A stretch of DNA of 64,000 nt from Acanthosoma haemorrhoidale (GCA_930367205.1 OV884013.1:121993827-122057826), one strand, 5' to 3'. Shown: positions 11,131-23,035, counted from the stretch's first letter. Notes: generated by a model from the sequence alone, not told the origin. Numbers and translations: made by a program.

Positions 11131-11131
11131 C

Positions 11132-11587
11132 CCCAAAACCCCTTTATTTAACAGCATTTTTACAACATATCATCAAAATCAATGAACAATATTGATAACG
11201 TTCTCCTCGTGCTGCATGCGCAGATGCTTTTTAAGGAGGTACTAACTAGAACGTAGCGTCCTGCCATCGATGGGGGAACGGAGCGGGGGTTATCGTGTTA
11301 AACACCAGGTTTGTCAAGTACTGTAGTGAGTCGAAAAATTTGATATATCTACGTTGAATGAATTCATCCACAGTAGGCAGATCAAAGATCTCGTGAAGCT
11401 CACTGTTGCTCCGCTGCTCGAATGAAGTACCTCTGACCACTTTCATCAGTATACCGTTTTGGAATTGTTGGAGTCGCCGAGCTGTCGTATAGGTCAGATG
11501 ACGAAAAGCGGTGCACCATACAGCAGAGTAGGCCTGAGTACACTCTTGTAAATCATCAGCTTGAGACGCAGTGATAGATCGGGGTTA
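11132..11587 (-). mobile_element. JockB LINE, 5'-truncated copy
   Basis: The minus strand encodes the RT C-terminal tail: LKLMIYKSVLRPTLLYGAPL-type region, LMKVVRGTSFEQRSNSELHE, VDEFIQRRYIKFFDSLQYLT and NTITPAPFPHRWQDA. A shortened 3' UTR and CCCCTTTATT (complement of the AAAGGGG tail) follow. Its upstream edge abuts an unrelated segment at 11588. Frames are broken. Inactive. Confidence 0.88.
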
Positions 11588-11739
11588 TCATGGTTACCAT
11601 GGCCTCCTGGATCTGCTTCCATCAGTTGTCACGGTCCCTTGCTGCTGCTCTCCAGCAGTCTTGCCAACTTCGACCAAGCAGGCGTTCTGGTTCCATGAAT
11701 TTGTCCTGAGATTAATTATTTTCTGGCCTGGCATTCTAA

Positions 11740-12058
11740 AACATATCTTAGTAGTGTCTCCCCCAGTGATCCAAACGCTCGCCTTTGGGATCCGGACGGT
11801 TTTCGCCTCAGATACCGAGTGTAAGTTCGTGGTCATTCCAAGACCACGCAAACTACCCATAATACCTACCCTATACCTCTTCTCCTGAACATAGTGCACT
11901 GTAGGGGCTCATAACTATCAGATATGGAGCCAGATAGCACAATAGTAAGACCCGTCATGAAGCAATTGTCCAGGTCATAGCCTAATCAACCCTCACTTCG
12001 TCAATAGGGCTAGGGTAACAAGGCACCCCCCTCGTGACGACCCAACATCAGATATATC
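11740..12058 (+). repeat. Dispersed repeat R3, copy 1
   Basis: Shares GCTCGCCTTTGGGATCCGGA, AGATACCGAGTGTAA, CCTCTTCTCCTGAACATAGT and ACTTCGTCAATAGGGCTAGG with 40500-40870, and partly with 25188-25440. No conserved ORF was recognised on either strand. The strand label is arbitrary. Possibly the 5' region of a LINE or another retroelement. Confidence 0.8.
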
Positions 12059-12359
12059 ACTATTACAGTAACAGTTAAAGATTAAAGAATATATATGACA
12101 ACAGATATCGATCCTCTGCTGGAACTTATTCTCTACTAGACGTATTAATATCGAATATTTTAAATGAATTGTTTCGTTGTTGTTGTTTTTAAATCGTATT
12201 TACCTGTAAGCATCTAATAACATTATCTGATTTCTGAAAAAATCCTTTAGTCATTTAATTTTAATTTTTCTGGGCATCAAAATAAATCCTATTAAAGGAC
12301 AACACATTAATTCGTACTCCTCGAACTTTAGCTGGGCTCTGAAAAAATAATTAGTTTTT
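12059..12359. other. No recognisable gene
   Basis: AT-rich, with no repeats shared elsewhere that I could see. Confidence 0.45.
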
Positions 12360-12560
12360 TTTTTCTAAAATAAACTTTTCATTATTTATTAAAACAAATA
12401 CATAAACAAAATACAAAATATGCAAAGTAACATACTGCATTACATGCAACTAACAAACCCAGCTGAAGAATTATAGACAATAAAACAAGGCCATGTGATG
12501 GGGCTCACCTTCGAGCTACAAGGAGCTTAAGATTAACTAGGCTGCCTGAGAGGCGTGTTG
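12360..12560 (-). mobile_element. JockB-related LINE 3' UTR fragment
   Basis: The T-rich left end is the poly-A tail read in reverse. The family hairpin occurs at 12493-12511 (ATGTGATGGGGCTCACCTT). No coding part is retained. Confidence 0.65.
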
Positions 12561-12655
12561 ATCCGTGCAAAGTGGGCGCTCAGCTAGTGCTAAGACCGCT
12601 CGTATTAATTAATAAATTTTTTGTAAAAATATATTTTGTGGAAGTAAAATCAACC

Positions 12656-12730
12656 TAATCCTTTATGATGTTATGTTTGTAGGCGACCGTGTCGACTTCA
12701 CGCCCACAAAGATAAGATCATAAAGGATTA
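12656..12730. ncRNA. 75-bp near-perfect hairpin, miRNA-precursor-like (candidate)
   Basis: Two 30-base arms (12656-12685 and 12701-12730) are reverse complements at 27 of 30 positions, around a 15-base loop, ACCGTGTCGACTTCA. Two mismatches are G-G on the plus strand (C-C on the minus). The third is A-C on plus but a G-U wobble on minus, so a minus-strand transcript would pair better. The size and evenly spaced mismatches resemble a pre-miRNA. A tiny MITE or palindromic remnant is also possible. I recognise no known miRNA seed family. Confidence 0.45.
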
Positions 12731-13599
12731 AATACGGAAATACTGATCGGTTATCGGCAATTTTGAAGGTGCTTGTATCACGTTCAGCCATTTTCTTCTG
12801 GGACGGACTTAACAAAATTTTTCGTCACTCAGCCAGTTCAAAGGCACTAAGGCCGCTTGACCTTGAAATGACCCGTCTTACCTCAACAGTACATCCATGA
12901 CATATTCCTACTCATTTGTATTTTAATTGCGCAATTATTTTAGGAGTTTAATTAAATTTGCATTATTTTTTTTAGCATTATATTTTTTGATCGTCAGGAG
13001 AATATGGAGAAAATGATTTTCAATTTACTTCCCAAGATTTAAGTATTCTTTATATTTATGCCAATGAAAGGCAATAGTATTTTTTTTCACCATTAAATTA
13101 AATAGTAAGGTATTTTTTTTTTAATATATGTTGCAAAGTATCAATACATTATTTATTAGATTTTGTTTTCTTCTATTTATTTTTACGAAGGTATTTTGAA
13201 TTTGCTTTACTGAAAAATGAATTTTGTTCTATTCAATCGATTTCCAGTGTCATTACTGAAAGGTGAGGTTGTGCTGCGGTTCAAATTTGTTTGTCAAAGA
13301 CTGGGCTGACATCAACTGAAGCAGACTTGGGATTGAAGCCACCAGTTAGCCTAAGAATATAATAATGTCCTTTAGCCAAGCTGGAGCCGTGTTGAGGTGG
13401 TCACGGTGCTCTGCAGGTACAATAATGTGCCTCAAGGAGCCTTGGGGTTCTTTTAGTTTAAGCTAGGGGGATATCCCCCCCTTATGTTCTTACTTTTTGG
13501 CGAGTACCCTTGGTTGCTCGTTTTTTCATGAGCTCATGTGTGTAAGGACAGTTGCGGAGAAATGCCACATCTGGTTCGGTAGTGGCTGTATTTATTTAT
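12731..13599. other. No recognisable gene
   Basis: AT-rich to 13240, then a modestly GC-richer part (13370-13600) with a short G7/C8 motif and the palindrome CATGAGCTCATG near 13526. No ORF of note. Confidence 0.45.
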
Positions 13600-14227
13600 T
13601 TTTATCCTCAACCCCTTTATTTTAACACATTATGAACAATAAGAGAATTAATGCATTGTAAGGAGGGTAGAATTACAAAACAATCGTTTTAAGGTTAAAA
13701 ATTACATACATAGACTGGACTAGGTGATGGGGATCACCTTCGGTTTACAGAAAATGGGAAACTTACAAACTAAAACTTAAAAACTAAAGCGTTCCTGCCT
13801 CGACTGCGTTCTGCCATCGATAAGGGAACGGACCAGGGGTTATCGTGCTAAATACTGGGTTTGTCATGTATTGCAACGAATCGACAAACCACGTTAATCG
13901 ATCCACTGCAGGTAGATCAAAGACCTCGTGAAGCTCACTGTTTCTCCGCTGCTCGAATGTAGTATGTCTGACCACTTTCATCAGTATGCCGTTTTAAAAT
14001 TGTTGGAGTCACCGAGCTGTCACTTCAGTCAGATGACTAAAAAGCGGTGCACCATACAGCAGAGCGGGCCTGAGTACACTCTTGTAGATCATGAGCTTTA
14101 GGCGCAGTGATAAATTGGGGGAAGTCAACAAATCCGTAAGCCGGTAAGACTTTGTGCGTGTCTGCTTCAACTTCCTCGCAAAATGGTTCCTAAAACGGAG
14201 GTGTCTGTCCATTTTAATTCCCAGATG
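13600..14227 (-). mobile_element. JockB LINE, 5'-truncated copy
   Basis: The minus strand carries GIKMDRHLRFRNHFARKLKQ, TRTKSYRLTDLLTSPNLSLR, LKLMIYKSVLRPALLYGAPL, a frameshift, then MKVVRHTTFEQRRNSELHEV and ITPGPFPYRWQNAVEAGTL before the stop. The 3' UTR hairpin AGGTGATGGGGATCACCTT is at 13722-13740, and the CCCCTTTATTTTAA end is near 13610. RT catalytic motifs lie upstream and are absent. Confidence 0.9.
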
Positions 14228-14899
14228 AAAGAGGAAACGGGAATAATTTCAGTTTGTTCATGCTGGGATAGCGATCGAATAACGCAGGCAGGTGGAATTG
14301 ACCGTAATTACTCGTCAGAGAAGCTGCATTAGCTGTTTGTACACCTCGTGATCGAGGCTTCTTCAGCAATCGTCCATCGGGCAAGTAAGACTTCCATACC
14401 TGTCCTAATATCTACAACATAGCTGCATTTATTTTCTTGTTACGTATACGCTGTCGTAAAAGGTAAGAGTAATTTGCGTTATTGACACAATAACCTATGT
14501 ACATTCGATTTTTTCCATATATAAATATCTTTGAGTTGTTTTGTGTTTATTTAATACGATTTGTTGTATTTTAGTTAATGTGCTATTTTTTTTCGCGTTT
14601 TTATCTTGTTTATGTTTTAATTCACACACATTTAGTTCAGGCATTTCCGGAAGGTCTATTTCTTTTAATCCACGTAAGCAAACTGGGTTTACACCCATGT
14701 TAATGTCAATACATCTTTAACCGTTTATCAGAGTCAGTTTATGTGGCGCAACTTACCAATAAAGTCGATGTTAACAACTAACCTGAATTTAAATGCGTAT
14801 GTTTATACAATTCCATAAAAATTTCTCCTTGTAGGAAACGCATTATCATCCATTGACAATTGGCTGTTGGCTGGCGAGTTTCGTAGCGTTCCTACTGTG
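14228..14899. other. No recognisable gene
   Basis: AT-rich with a GC-richer start. A 67-codon minus-strand frame at 14495-14698 is Lys/Asn-rich and unsupported. Confidence 0.4.
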
Positions 14900-14985
14900 T
14901 TAGTAATATGCAGCGAACTTTATCCCTATTGGAAAGAGAAAATTACGCAGTCAGTCTTACCCGCGCCAGTAGTGGGAGTTCGCGG
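14900..14985 (-). mobile_element. JockB internal RT fragment
   Basis: GAAAATTACGCAGTCAGTCT and flanking bases are the reverse complement of the coding stretch at 52095-52140, which encodes GKTDCVIFSFQKGK. A short orphan piece. Confidence 0.6.
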
Positions 14986-15019
14986 ACTTTAATCCATCTA
15001 GCGTATGAATACTAAATTA

Positions 15020-15260
15020 TACGAGCAGTGACTAACATCTGGCGATCAGGCTAAGACCGGACTCTAAGCAATATCTGTGGAAGGGGGTGGTAAGTGTAAC
15101 AGCGAGCGGACGTATGCCCTGTGTGGGTGGGGGCGGACACTGACCCCCGTGTTTGCCATCGGTCGTCTGATCTCCGGAACCGGGGACGGCCCCCCACCCC
15201 CAGCAAATAGATAAGAGAGTATGTTTTGTCAGTTGAGGTCCTCTCTCATCTCGTATATAA
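15020..15260. other. GC-rich island of unknown function
   Basis: Runs of G and C (GGGTGGGGGCGG, GGCCCCCCACCCCC) in AT-rich surroundings. TATATAAA occurs at about 15255-15263. Open frames on the minus strand follow from the composition. It could be a promoter or an old repeat. No transcript evidence. Confidence 0.3.
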
Positions 15261-16569
15261 ACCATTTTAGAGTTTATCTTACTTTAGAATGGCAATATAA
15301 TATACACGTTGATTTACCACTAGAAAATTTTAATTTATTAGTTCGGAAATGCGGTATAAAACTATGAATGAATATGAATTTAAATAATATAAGTTACAGG
15401 TCTGTTTTATTCTTTGGATTGTTGCCATATTATTATTAATAAATAATTAACACTCGCCACAACTTTATTGACTTTATTCCAGAACGTTTTCGATAGACTG
15501 TGCCGTCGTTTTCAAGGATTCGAGCTGATTGCAACCTGTAATAATTTGTGTGATATTTTTTAATATATTCAACAATCTTTTTATTTATTATTTTAGGTGT
15601 TTTGTATTTAATTGTTAACAAAAAAAAATTAAATAACAGAATAATACATAATAAAAGGTCTTATAAATAATTTCTTTTTTATAAATAATGGCGTTTTTCA
15701 TGATCAATTTAAAACAATAAGAAACTCCTTAAACGGTGGCAACGTTGTTTTTTTTCTTCTAGGGGGACTGCCAGAGTTACGAACGATATTGCTATTATCA
15801 ATTTTCAGGAGAATGTTAATGCACAAAACACATAAAAAATCATGTTAAAATGAACCCTGTTGAATTTGAAACAATTTCAAAAGACAGGGGATTTGCAGGT
15901 TCTAGATTCAGATTGTAGATAACAAATACAAACTCGCTTTTCTCTTACACCGTGTCGTTTAATAGCTCTTTTCTTTTATTTTGTATGTACTAATTTTTGC
16001 AACAAAACAATTTGTAAATAATATCGTTGAGCTGAACAAAATTAAAATGTGACACCCATTATATTTGACCTATCAATGGAAAATTTATTATTTAGTACGT
16101 ACTGGTACCACACAATTTTAACTATTCGAAATCATATACAAAAAACCTGATTCAACAAATCATATTTGCACATCCCCTCGAGAGCACACGGTCAATTAGA
16201 GATTACCAGTATTGTATAATATTATTTATATTTAACAAATAAATGTATGTAAACCTAAAATATTAACACACATATGTCTGATCATAAGTATTATTAAAAA
16301 GACAGATATTGTATGATAAATTTTATTTTGCCTTAAAGTTGGGACTAAACAAAACATTTTAAATGCCATTAAAAAAAAATTTACATAAATATTTTTAAAC
16401 TGTTATAGTTACAATTGTTTAACCATTAACTAATAAAAATAATTAGCCTTTAAAATTATAGACAATTTTAGTCTCTATAGAATATAAAATATGGCTAAAT
16501 GCGAGAGTCAGTTAATAGTCACGGAGCCAACGTTTTTTTCTATTTTAGATTTATTTCACATGCATCATT
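15261..16569. other. AT-rich stretch, nothing recognised
   Basis: Very AT-rich, with many homopolymers and stops in all frames. Confidence 0.55.
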
Positions 16570-16580
16570 ATTTATACGCA

Positions 16581-17025
16581 TCCATAGTAACGTAACCTAT
16601 CCAAGCACCCCAATCCCCTAGCACAGTCATTGCACTGCGCCACTCATCCCTATAATCCTCAGAGATTAAAACGGCAGTGGCCTCGTGACCTGCTATAGAT
16701 GCGTGACAGTGGGAGTCATGCCAATGGTCAGTTTCTCCAATCATGTCCTGAGCGTCTGTGGCTCTCACACTCTTGGTCAGCCTCCACTGGCTCTTATCCA
16801 GTGACGCGGTTGAAGGAGGAGCGTGGGGATTTCCGAAGGCTCCGCTTCCTATTTCGCATGCGAGGGAGCTGACAACCATGTGGATTTAGGAGGTCTCTGA
16901 ACTGTTTGTAAATAATGTATGAATGAGAAATTGTAAATATTGTATGAATGAAATCATTTATCACAATTACTTATTGCCCAATAAGGCAGATTATAATTTT
17001 ATCCTAATAAAGCTGCTTTGATTTG
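16581..17025 (+). mobile_element. JockA LINE 3' end with target-site duplication
   Basis: 5'-truncated to the last RT codons plus the complete 3' UTR, ending AATAAAGCTGCTTTG. The 11-base direct repeat ATTTATACGCA flanks it exactly (16570-16580 and 17026-17036), a clean target-site duplication from target-primed reverse transcription. Frames on the complementary strand are antisense artefacts. Confidence 0.93.
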
Positions 17026-17036
17026 ATTTATACGCA

Positions 17037-17710
17037 ATTATCATAGTTCCAGGCGCTGTGAGATTTATTAGATTTTTTAGTATGATAGAATTATTATTTT
17101 GGCAATCATAACATATTAAGAAACAAAAGATAAAAGGCTTGGCATAAATTACAAAAAATATCATTAGTTCATGAAGAATATGAAACTTTTCAAAATGAAG
17201 TTTGAATAGCATCTACACGTTAGTAAATTTTTGCGTTGACTTTTTACTAATAGATTATATAATAACTTTGGCATCATGGCCTAGTGGGACTTGGTATTTT
17301 TAATTATGATGACCTATTGACTGTTTTATTGTGGGTCAGGACGGGCGGGCGAGGACACTCGGATCTGGATGGCCCTAGAGGGCAGTGCTATTGTCATGTG
17401 AAGCGGCTGTCAGACACGACTGAGCGAATAATGTCACTGCTTACTATCGCAGTGCCAAGCGTTCTGTCTTATGGTTAAGCTTGCCGCTCCTGTGAATTTT
17501 CCTATGACGTACAAGAGTCATATAACTTGTCTTGTGAGTGCTTGGTATGTATGAATTCTTAAGACAATTGCGCCAGACAATGACTGGCCTCAGCCGAAGA
17601 CTCCATCTCCTGAAGAGCAAACAGTTCTCGAGGACGTTGCTCAATAGACAGCGCACTCTGAGTCCTTAGAAAAGGAACTGCTGATGCAAGCTCGACCACT
17701 TAGGATTTCC
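17037..17710. other. No recognised gene
   Basis: 17340-17700 is GC-richer, with a 70-codon minus-strand frame (17444-17656) rich in Arg/Leu. No family or splice signal was identified. Confidence 0.35.
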
Positions 17711-18848
17711 CAATTCAGCTGTCGAGTGAAACTTTCTTCGACTTATTTCCAGTCAATACAGTGCTTATTACTTTTTATTCAATAACATAAAGTATAATTC
17801 AGCTGTACAGTGCTAATATAACATAATATATAATACATACATATATAATAATACATAATATATACTATAACATAATACATAATGTATACTATAACATAAT
17901 ATATAATACATACATGTATAATAATACATAATATATACTATAACATAATATATAATACATACATGTATAATAATACATAATATATACTATAACATAATAC
18001 ATAGTATATACTATAACATAATACATAATATATACTATAACATAATATATAATACATAATATATAATACATACATATATAATAATACATAATATATACTA
18101 TAACATAATACATAATATATACTATAACATAATATATAATACAATAACATAAAGTACAATTCATCTGTCGAGTGAAACTTTCTTCGACTTATTCCCAGTC
18201 AATACAGTGCTTATTACTTTTTATTCAATAACATAAAGTATAATTCAGCTGTACAGTGCTAATATAACATAATACATAATATATAATACCGACATATATA
18301 ATAATACATAATATATACTATAACATAATACATAATATATACTATAACATAATACATAATATATGCTATAACATAATACATAATATATACTATAACATAA
18401 TACATAATATATACTATAACATAATACATAATATATATACTATAACATAATACATAGTATATACTATAACATAATACATAATATATACTATAACATAATA
18501 CATAATATATAATACATACATATATAATAATACATAATATATAATACAATAACATAAAGTACAATTCAGCTGTCGAGTGAAACTTTCTTCAACTTATTCC
18601 CAGTCAATACAGTGCTTATTACTTTTTATTCAATAACATAAAGTATAATTCAGCTGTACAGTGCTAATATAACATAATATATAATACATACGTATATAAT
18701 AATACATAACATATACTATAACATAATACATAATATATAATACAATAACATAAAGTACAATTCAGCTGTTGAGTGAAACTTTCTTCGACTTATTCCCAGT
18801 CAATACAGTGCTTATTACTTTTTATTCAATAACATAAAGTATAATTCG
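17711..18848. repeat. Higher-order AT-rich tandem array
   Basis: A conserved block of about 110 bp (GAGTGAAACTTTCTTCGACT through AATACAGTGCTTATTACTTT to CAGCTGTACAGTGCTAATAT) occurs four times, starting near 17719, 18172, 18573 and 18770. Between the blocks lie variable arrays of an approximately 24-bp unit, CATAATACATAATATATACT plus ATAA. The fourth block ends abruptly at unique sequence (18848). Long Tyr/Ile/Met-rich frames on the minus strand are produced by the repeat. Confidence 0.92.
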
Positions 18849-18969
18849 TGCAAGGAGCCCCCAATCCATTTACTTCAATGGTAATCACACTTCAACAGCG
18901 GTTGTAGAAACCTTCTACACACCAAAAATATATTAAAACTAAAAAATATTAGACCCATTCTTCAATTTA
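18849..18969. other. Short unannotated gap
   Basis: Unique AT-rich sequence between the tandem array and the R4 retroposon. Confidence 0.4.
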
Positions 18970-19204
18970 TTTTTTTTTTTCCTTAGCTCTCAAATTTTTA
19001 AGATTATAGATAAGGGAAAAATAAAGGGAATTTATTTAGGGTGAGCCGATTCTTTTACTAGGAGCACCTGCTTGAAGGTAGAGTGAGGGGATTAAGGAGT
19101 GTGGGAAGCCTCGGTAGAGGTGGAAATGTTGCAGTGCAGTGGTGAGAGTCCACTGAAGGCTGAGCCTAGAGTCTCTCTAGGCATGTAGTGGAAGCTCGTT
19201 CAGT
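18970..19204 (-). mobile_element. Retroposon R4, copy 1
   Basis: The T run at 18970 is the poly-A tail read in reverse, followed by the complement of TTTGAGAGCTAAGG. It holds two hairpins: CAGTGGTGAGAGTCCACTG at 19137-19155 and CCTAGAGTCTCTCTAGG near 19166-19182. No coding region is retained. Family members are at 20433, 26880 and 38440. Confidence 0.8.
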
Positions 19205-19206
19205 CT

Positions 19207-19400
19207 TCAATTTATTTTCTCCTAAACCCCTTTATATACAGATTGAGATGAATACATAAACAGAGCTACTTGAACACAGCATCACAACTGCATTTTAAGG
19301 AGATTATTCTAAACTAACAAAATCTATTTTTATTTAAAATTATACAAACTAAAGTCAGGACCAAGTAGCACAAACAGGGCTCACCTTGTCCCACTAACTG
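19207..19400 (-). mobile_element. JockB-related 3' UTR fragment
   Basis: CTCCTAAACCCCTTTATATA resembles the JockB tail complement, and GGGCTCACCTTG at 19379-19390 is half of the family hairpin. It directly abuts R4 copy 1. Confidence 0.55.
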
Positions 19401-20432
19401 TTCAATTTCAAAAACTCGGTGATTTTTTACCTCTGAAGCTTTCGGTGAACGATGATTGTCCTTTCCTCCATCCCACAATTTATCTGAGCTTAAAGGTGCT
19501 AAGAAACAAATTCATTCCCATATATCCATCTTTGTTCCAAAAATATCAAATTTTAGCTCTCTCAAATCAAAGATATTTAAGATTTAACGTTCTGATTAGC
19601 CCAGGACACGTTAGAGTAGTCGAGGCAACGATTTTAACGTATTTTGGGGAAGTGTCCTGTACAACATACTAAAATTCCCCGGGGTACGAAATGAGCAGGA
19701 GGGGGGGGGGGGTTTAAAAGTCAATTCTTTGGTTTTCTCTCAAATATCTCAGAAACTAGCGATTTTAGCAAAAAGTGCCATATAAATAAAATTAAATTAC
19801 TTGTTTTGAAAATACTGAAGAGATGGTTCCCTCAATGCGTTCTTGGATTCTTTTTTGCCTGGAAAAAGAACAGGGTAAATTGAAGAGGTAACTTGCATCC
19901 GTTGCAAATGCTTTAATCGCTGCAATTCGATTTCTATATTTCATATCCATAATCTGCCTCTATTTATTCTCAGAAATTTTGGGTCCAGAAATTTACTGAA
20001 TCTGCTTGCAGTTTTGGATTCATTGCTTCATATTATAATGCTCAACAGCTTACTATCAACTGTGTACCACCCAACCTAACCAACATTTTTCCAATGTGAG
20101 TTTGACAATGTTTCCACCCGTGTGATGACTTTATTACGATATCAAACATTTGAATCGTTTCTCAATCTGGGGAAAAGTTGCTCCACACAATTTATAGAGG
20201 CAATAAACATGATCTACCAACCAGCGGTATTTTTAGTAAACAAGCAGAACGATCTTATTTCACTACCTCCAACAAAAGTCTCGTTATCACTCGTTCTGGG
20301 CGTATTCCAAGTAAGTCCAAATAATAAGTTGTAAGTCCAATGGTGGCTTAATCACTACTTGTCACCAGGGCACGGAAGTGGGCCCGAGGAATACGTGGAA
20401 GAGACATCACCATGGTGCTGAGTTGCTTCTTA
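19401..20432. other. No recognisable gene
   Basis: Contains a G12 run near 19700. Open frames of 70-75 codons at 19445 and 20122 have no supporting evidence. Confidence 0.4.
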
Positions 20433-20635
20433 ATTTTTTTTTTTTTTTTTTTTTTTTTTTCTTCTTAGCTCTCAAACTTATAAAATAGGATGTGGGAAAA
20501 TTATTTTGGGCTAATGAGTGCCTTTCACTGAGGGGAGTCCCCCATTTGAAGGATGTATGAGAAGGATATAGGGTGTGGAACGCCTAAAGGAGGCGGGTGG
20601 AATCAGGAAGGTAGTGAGAGTCTACCGAGGGTGTA
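20433..20635 (-). mobile_element. Retroposon R4, copy 2
   Basis: A T23 tract (poly-A tail in reverse), then CTTAGCTCTCAAACTTATAA. It is nearly the same as 38449-38625. The hairpin is GGTAG-TGAGAGT-CTACC at 20610-20626, with both stem sides changed relative to copy 1. Confidence 0.88.
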
Positions 20636-20932
20636 ATTATTCTTCTTAATAGTAATTATTATTTATATAAGTTATAATAAACGAAAAATTATTCTGGGAA
20701 GGTAGGACCCTTCTCATCTACGAACTGCGTTCACGTACTTCCAACAGTTCTTTAGTACTTATATCAAAGACATTATCATTTAATATAATATCACTTTTAG
20801 TTTATTATATCAAAAGTAAATATTTAATTTTATATTTAATAATCGTTAATTTAAAATTGACAGCTAACTTTTGAAAAAAAAAAAGTATATCCCTCTTGAA
20901 CAAAAAACAAATCAAATTATTTAAAATATCTA
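20636..20932. other. AT-rich gap
   Basis: No features seen. Confidence 0.4.
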
Positions 20933-21740
20933 AAGGGTGACCCAGAATTAACGCAAGATTTGATTTAAATAGAAAACACAGTTTTTAGTATTTTTGTTGT
21001 TATTTTGTGATTGAATTATAAAGTAAATAGGATAGGGTTATTTATGGAATAACACATCGGGCAAATGGCCTCCACGACTTTGCTGGCACATACGCACTCT
21101 TTTGTCGAAATTTTCCATGACCATTTGGCATAAATGTGGTTGAATTTCGTTGATGCAGCGTTGAATTTCCTCTTTTAATGCACGGGTGGATGTGGGCTTG
21201 TTGGCATACACCTTTGACTTCAAATAACCCCATCAAAAGAAATCTAAAGGTGTTAAGACCTGGAGATGTCTCATGCAGTATTTGAATTGTTTCATGGGGT
21301 GTATGGCATGTGGCACCATCTTGTTGAAACCACATATAGGCCACATCAATATCATCCAATTTCGGCACAAAGAACTGTGTTTAAGACGCCGAATTGTTGT
21401 TCCTTGATTTTCAACAACACTCAGACGCACTGCTTCGATATTGAAATTTGAACGGCTTGTTTTTGGACGATCAGTGTGTTTAGTGTCTCCAACTGATCTA
21501 GTCTCCCTAATTTTTTCAATTGATCTCTTCACAGTTGATGAAGTCAAAACACTATTCCGACCATATTTTGTATGAAATTTTCGAACTGTGGCCGCCAAAC
21601 TTTCATTATTTTTGAGATAATGATTAACAATAAAGACACGTTGTTCTATCGTGTAACGCTCCATTTTTACTAACCCTAAACTGTCAGCTGTCAAATTCAA
21701 ATGGCGGCAAATTCAAATCTTGCGTTAATTCTGGGACTTT
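20933..21740 (-). mobile_element. Mariner/Tc1-like element, copy 2, internally deleted
   Basis: Left end AAGGGTGACCCAGAATTAAC after TA. The right end, read inward, is AAAGTCCCAGAATTAACGCA, a few bases shorter. The transposase starts at 21664 (MERYTIEQRVFIVNHYLKNN) with the full HTH. It then loses the first-Asp region and joins out of frame to KLDDIDVAYMWFQQDGATCH (second Asp kept). A second deletion removes the SCDL third-Asp motif before TPLDFF. The C-terminus ENFDKRVRMCQQSRGGHLPD is intact. Non-autonomous. Confidence 0.92.
21233..21664 (-). pseudogene. Transposase N-terminal part of mariner-like copy 2
   Basis: From the ATG at 21664: the HTH domain to RPKTSRSNFNIEAVRLSVVE, then NQGTTIRR. 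After that the frame is wrong because of the deletion junction, and the correct frame continues as the DGATCHT block at 21042-21368. The largest uninterrupted N-terminal piece of this family in the window. Confidence 0.85.
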
Positions 21741-22653
21741 ATAATATATAGCACAGATATGCGCGAAAGGTAAATTTTGGCCTAATATGCAATTATTATC
21801 ATATAAGCTTATTATTTTAATTAAGCTCATGTTATTTAAGAAATTATCTCATTTCATTTCAGATCCGGGACTCAATTATAAATATCAAGTATTTTTTTAT
21901 TATGTTCATTGGAATATTTACGCAAGATTTGTGGACGATGTTTGGATTGAAAAAAAAAAAACACGATTCTATTACTGTTCTTTATTGAAAACAGTTTAAA
22001 AAAGAAGGCGAAGAAATAAAAAAAAAGTTTTACCTTGGCCTGTAAATATTTTTCTTATTTCATGGAGAAGATTCTGGCGCTAAAGAGGAAATTCTATCTC
22101 GTTTCGTGACCTTTCCTGTGCCACCCCCACCCACTGAAGCCGCCCCCACCCCCTGAAGCCTCCCCCTTGCTCCGAACGTTTATAAATATTGGATCTCCAA
22201 GACGGCTTTATCAACTCTAAATTGGAAATTTCTTCAATCGGAAACTGTTATAAGAATGAATAATTTAATAACCCTTAGTTTTTGGAGTGTGGAACTAATA
22301 ACTAATGTTTCATCACTATAACAGAGTGCATATTTTCGCTCCAAACATACTAGTTAGGAGTGATGTGTTTTCTAACAAGTAGATAAAGGCATAAAAAAGT
22401 CATCGCAACAGAACATAAAAAACTGGGATACAAAATTTACTTTATGCAAAAATTTCGTTTTTGTCTCACAAACTATTTTATTTTTATTTGTACAAAAGGG
22501 GAAGTCGAATAGGCTTAATAAGTGCCAAAATACCTGGTTTATGATGAGTTTAGGGCAATAAATTATAAGTCCACATTGAAGTCCATGAAAAACTGGTGAT
22601 GACAAGAAGAAGAGAAGATGTAACACTTATATACATAAGTATAATAACATATA
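21741..22653. other. No recognisable gene
   Basis: Contains a short GC-rich imperfect tandem at 22111-22165 (CCCCCACCC-CTGAAGCC units of about 19 bases). Frames at 21787 and 22372 have no supported identity. Confidence 0.45.
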
Positions 22654-23035
22654 TATTGTAACCTACCTCATTTTTTACCATCTCTCTTTTTACTTTACTT
22701 GATCAATTTAACTTAACTAACTTGGCAGGTCCGTCATGAGATCTTTTAATTCAAATTGTTTTATGTCTTTGACATAGGAATTTATCCCGATTGAATCGCC
22801 CGATCTCAAGGCTAATGTTATGGCTATTAATAAATTGAGAACTTAGGAATTGTGAAATATATTCAAATAAAATGGTTATGACAAATAATTATAATTAACA
22901 TAGACTATTGACAAAATGTATAAAAAAAATATTCAATTCCTTTTAAATTATGATAACTACTACTAATTACAAAACATGTATTTGAGCTCAATTTTTTGAA
23001 TGGATTCATAATAATAAACAATATTTATAACACCA
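22654..23035 (+). repeat. Dispersed repeat R5, copy 2
   Basis: A direct-orientation match to 7011-7390 with scattered substitutions and small indels. Preceded by ACATATATATTG, as copy 1 is preceded by a TA run. Confidence 0.85.

Noticed and set aside
16568..16879. A 103-codon ORF antisense to JockA, with similar frames at 8058, 38832, 47479 and 53804
   Set aside because: They recur only because the JockA 3' end is repeated. They lie antisense or over its UTR, and frames differ between copies.
17889..18564. Tyr/Ile/Met/Cys-rich frames of 73-101 codons
   Set aside because: Products of the AT-rich minisatellite, with no coding character.
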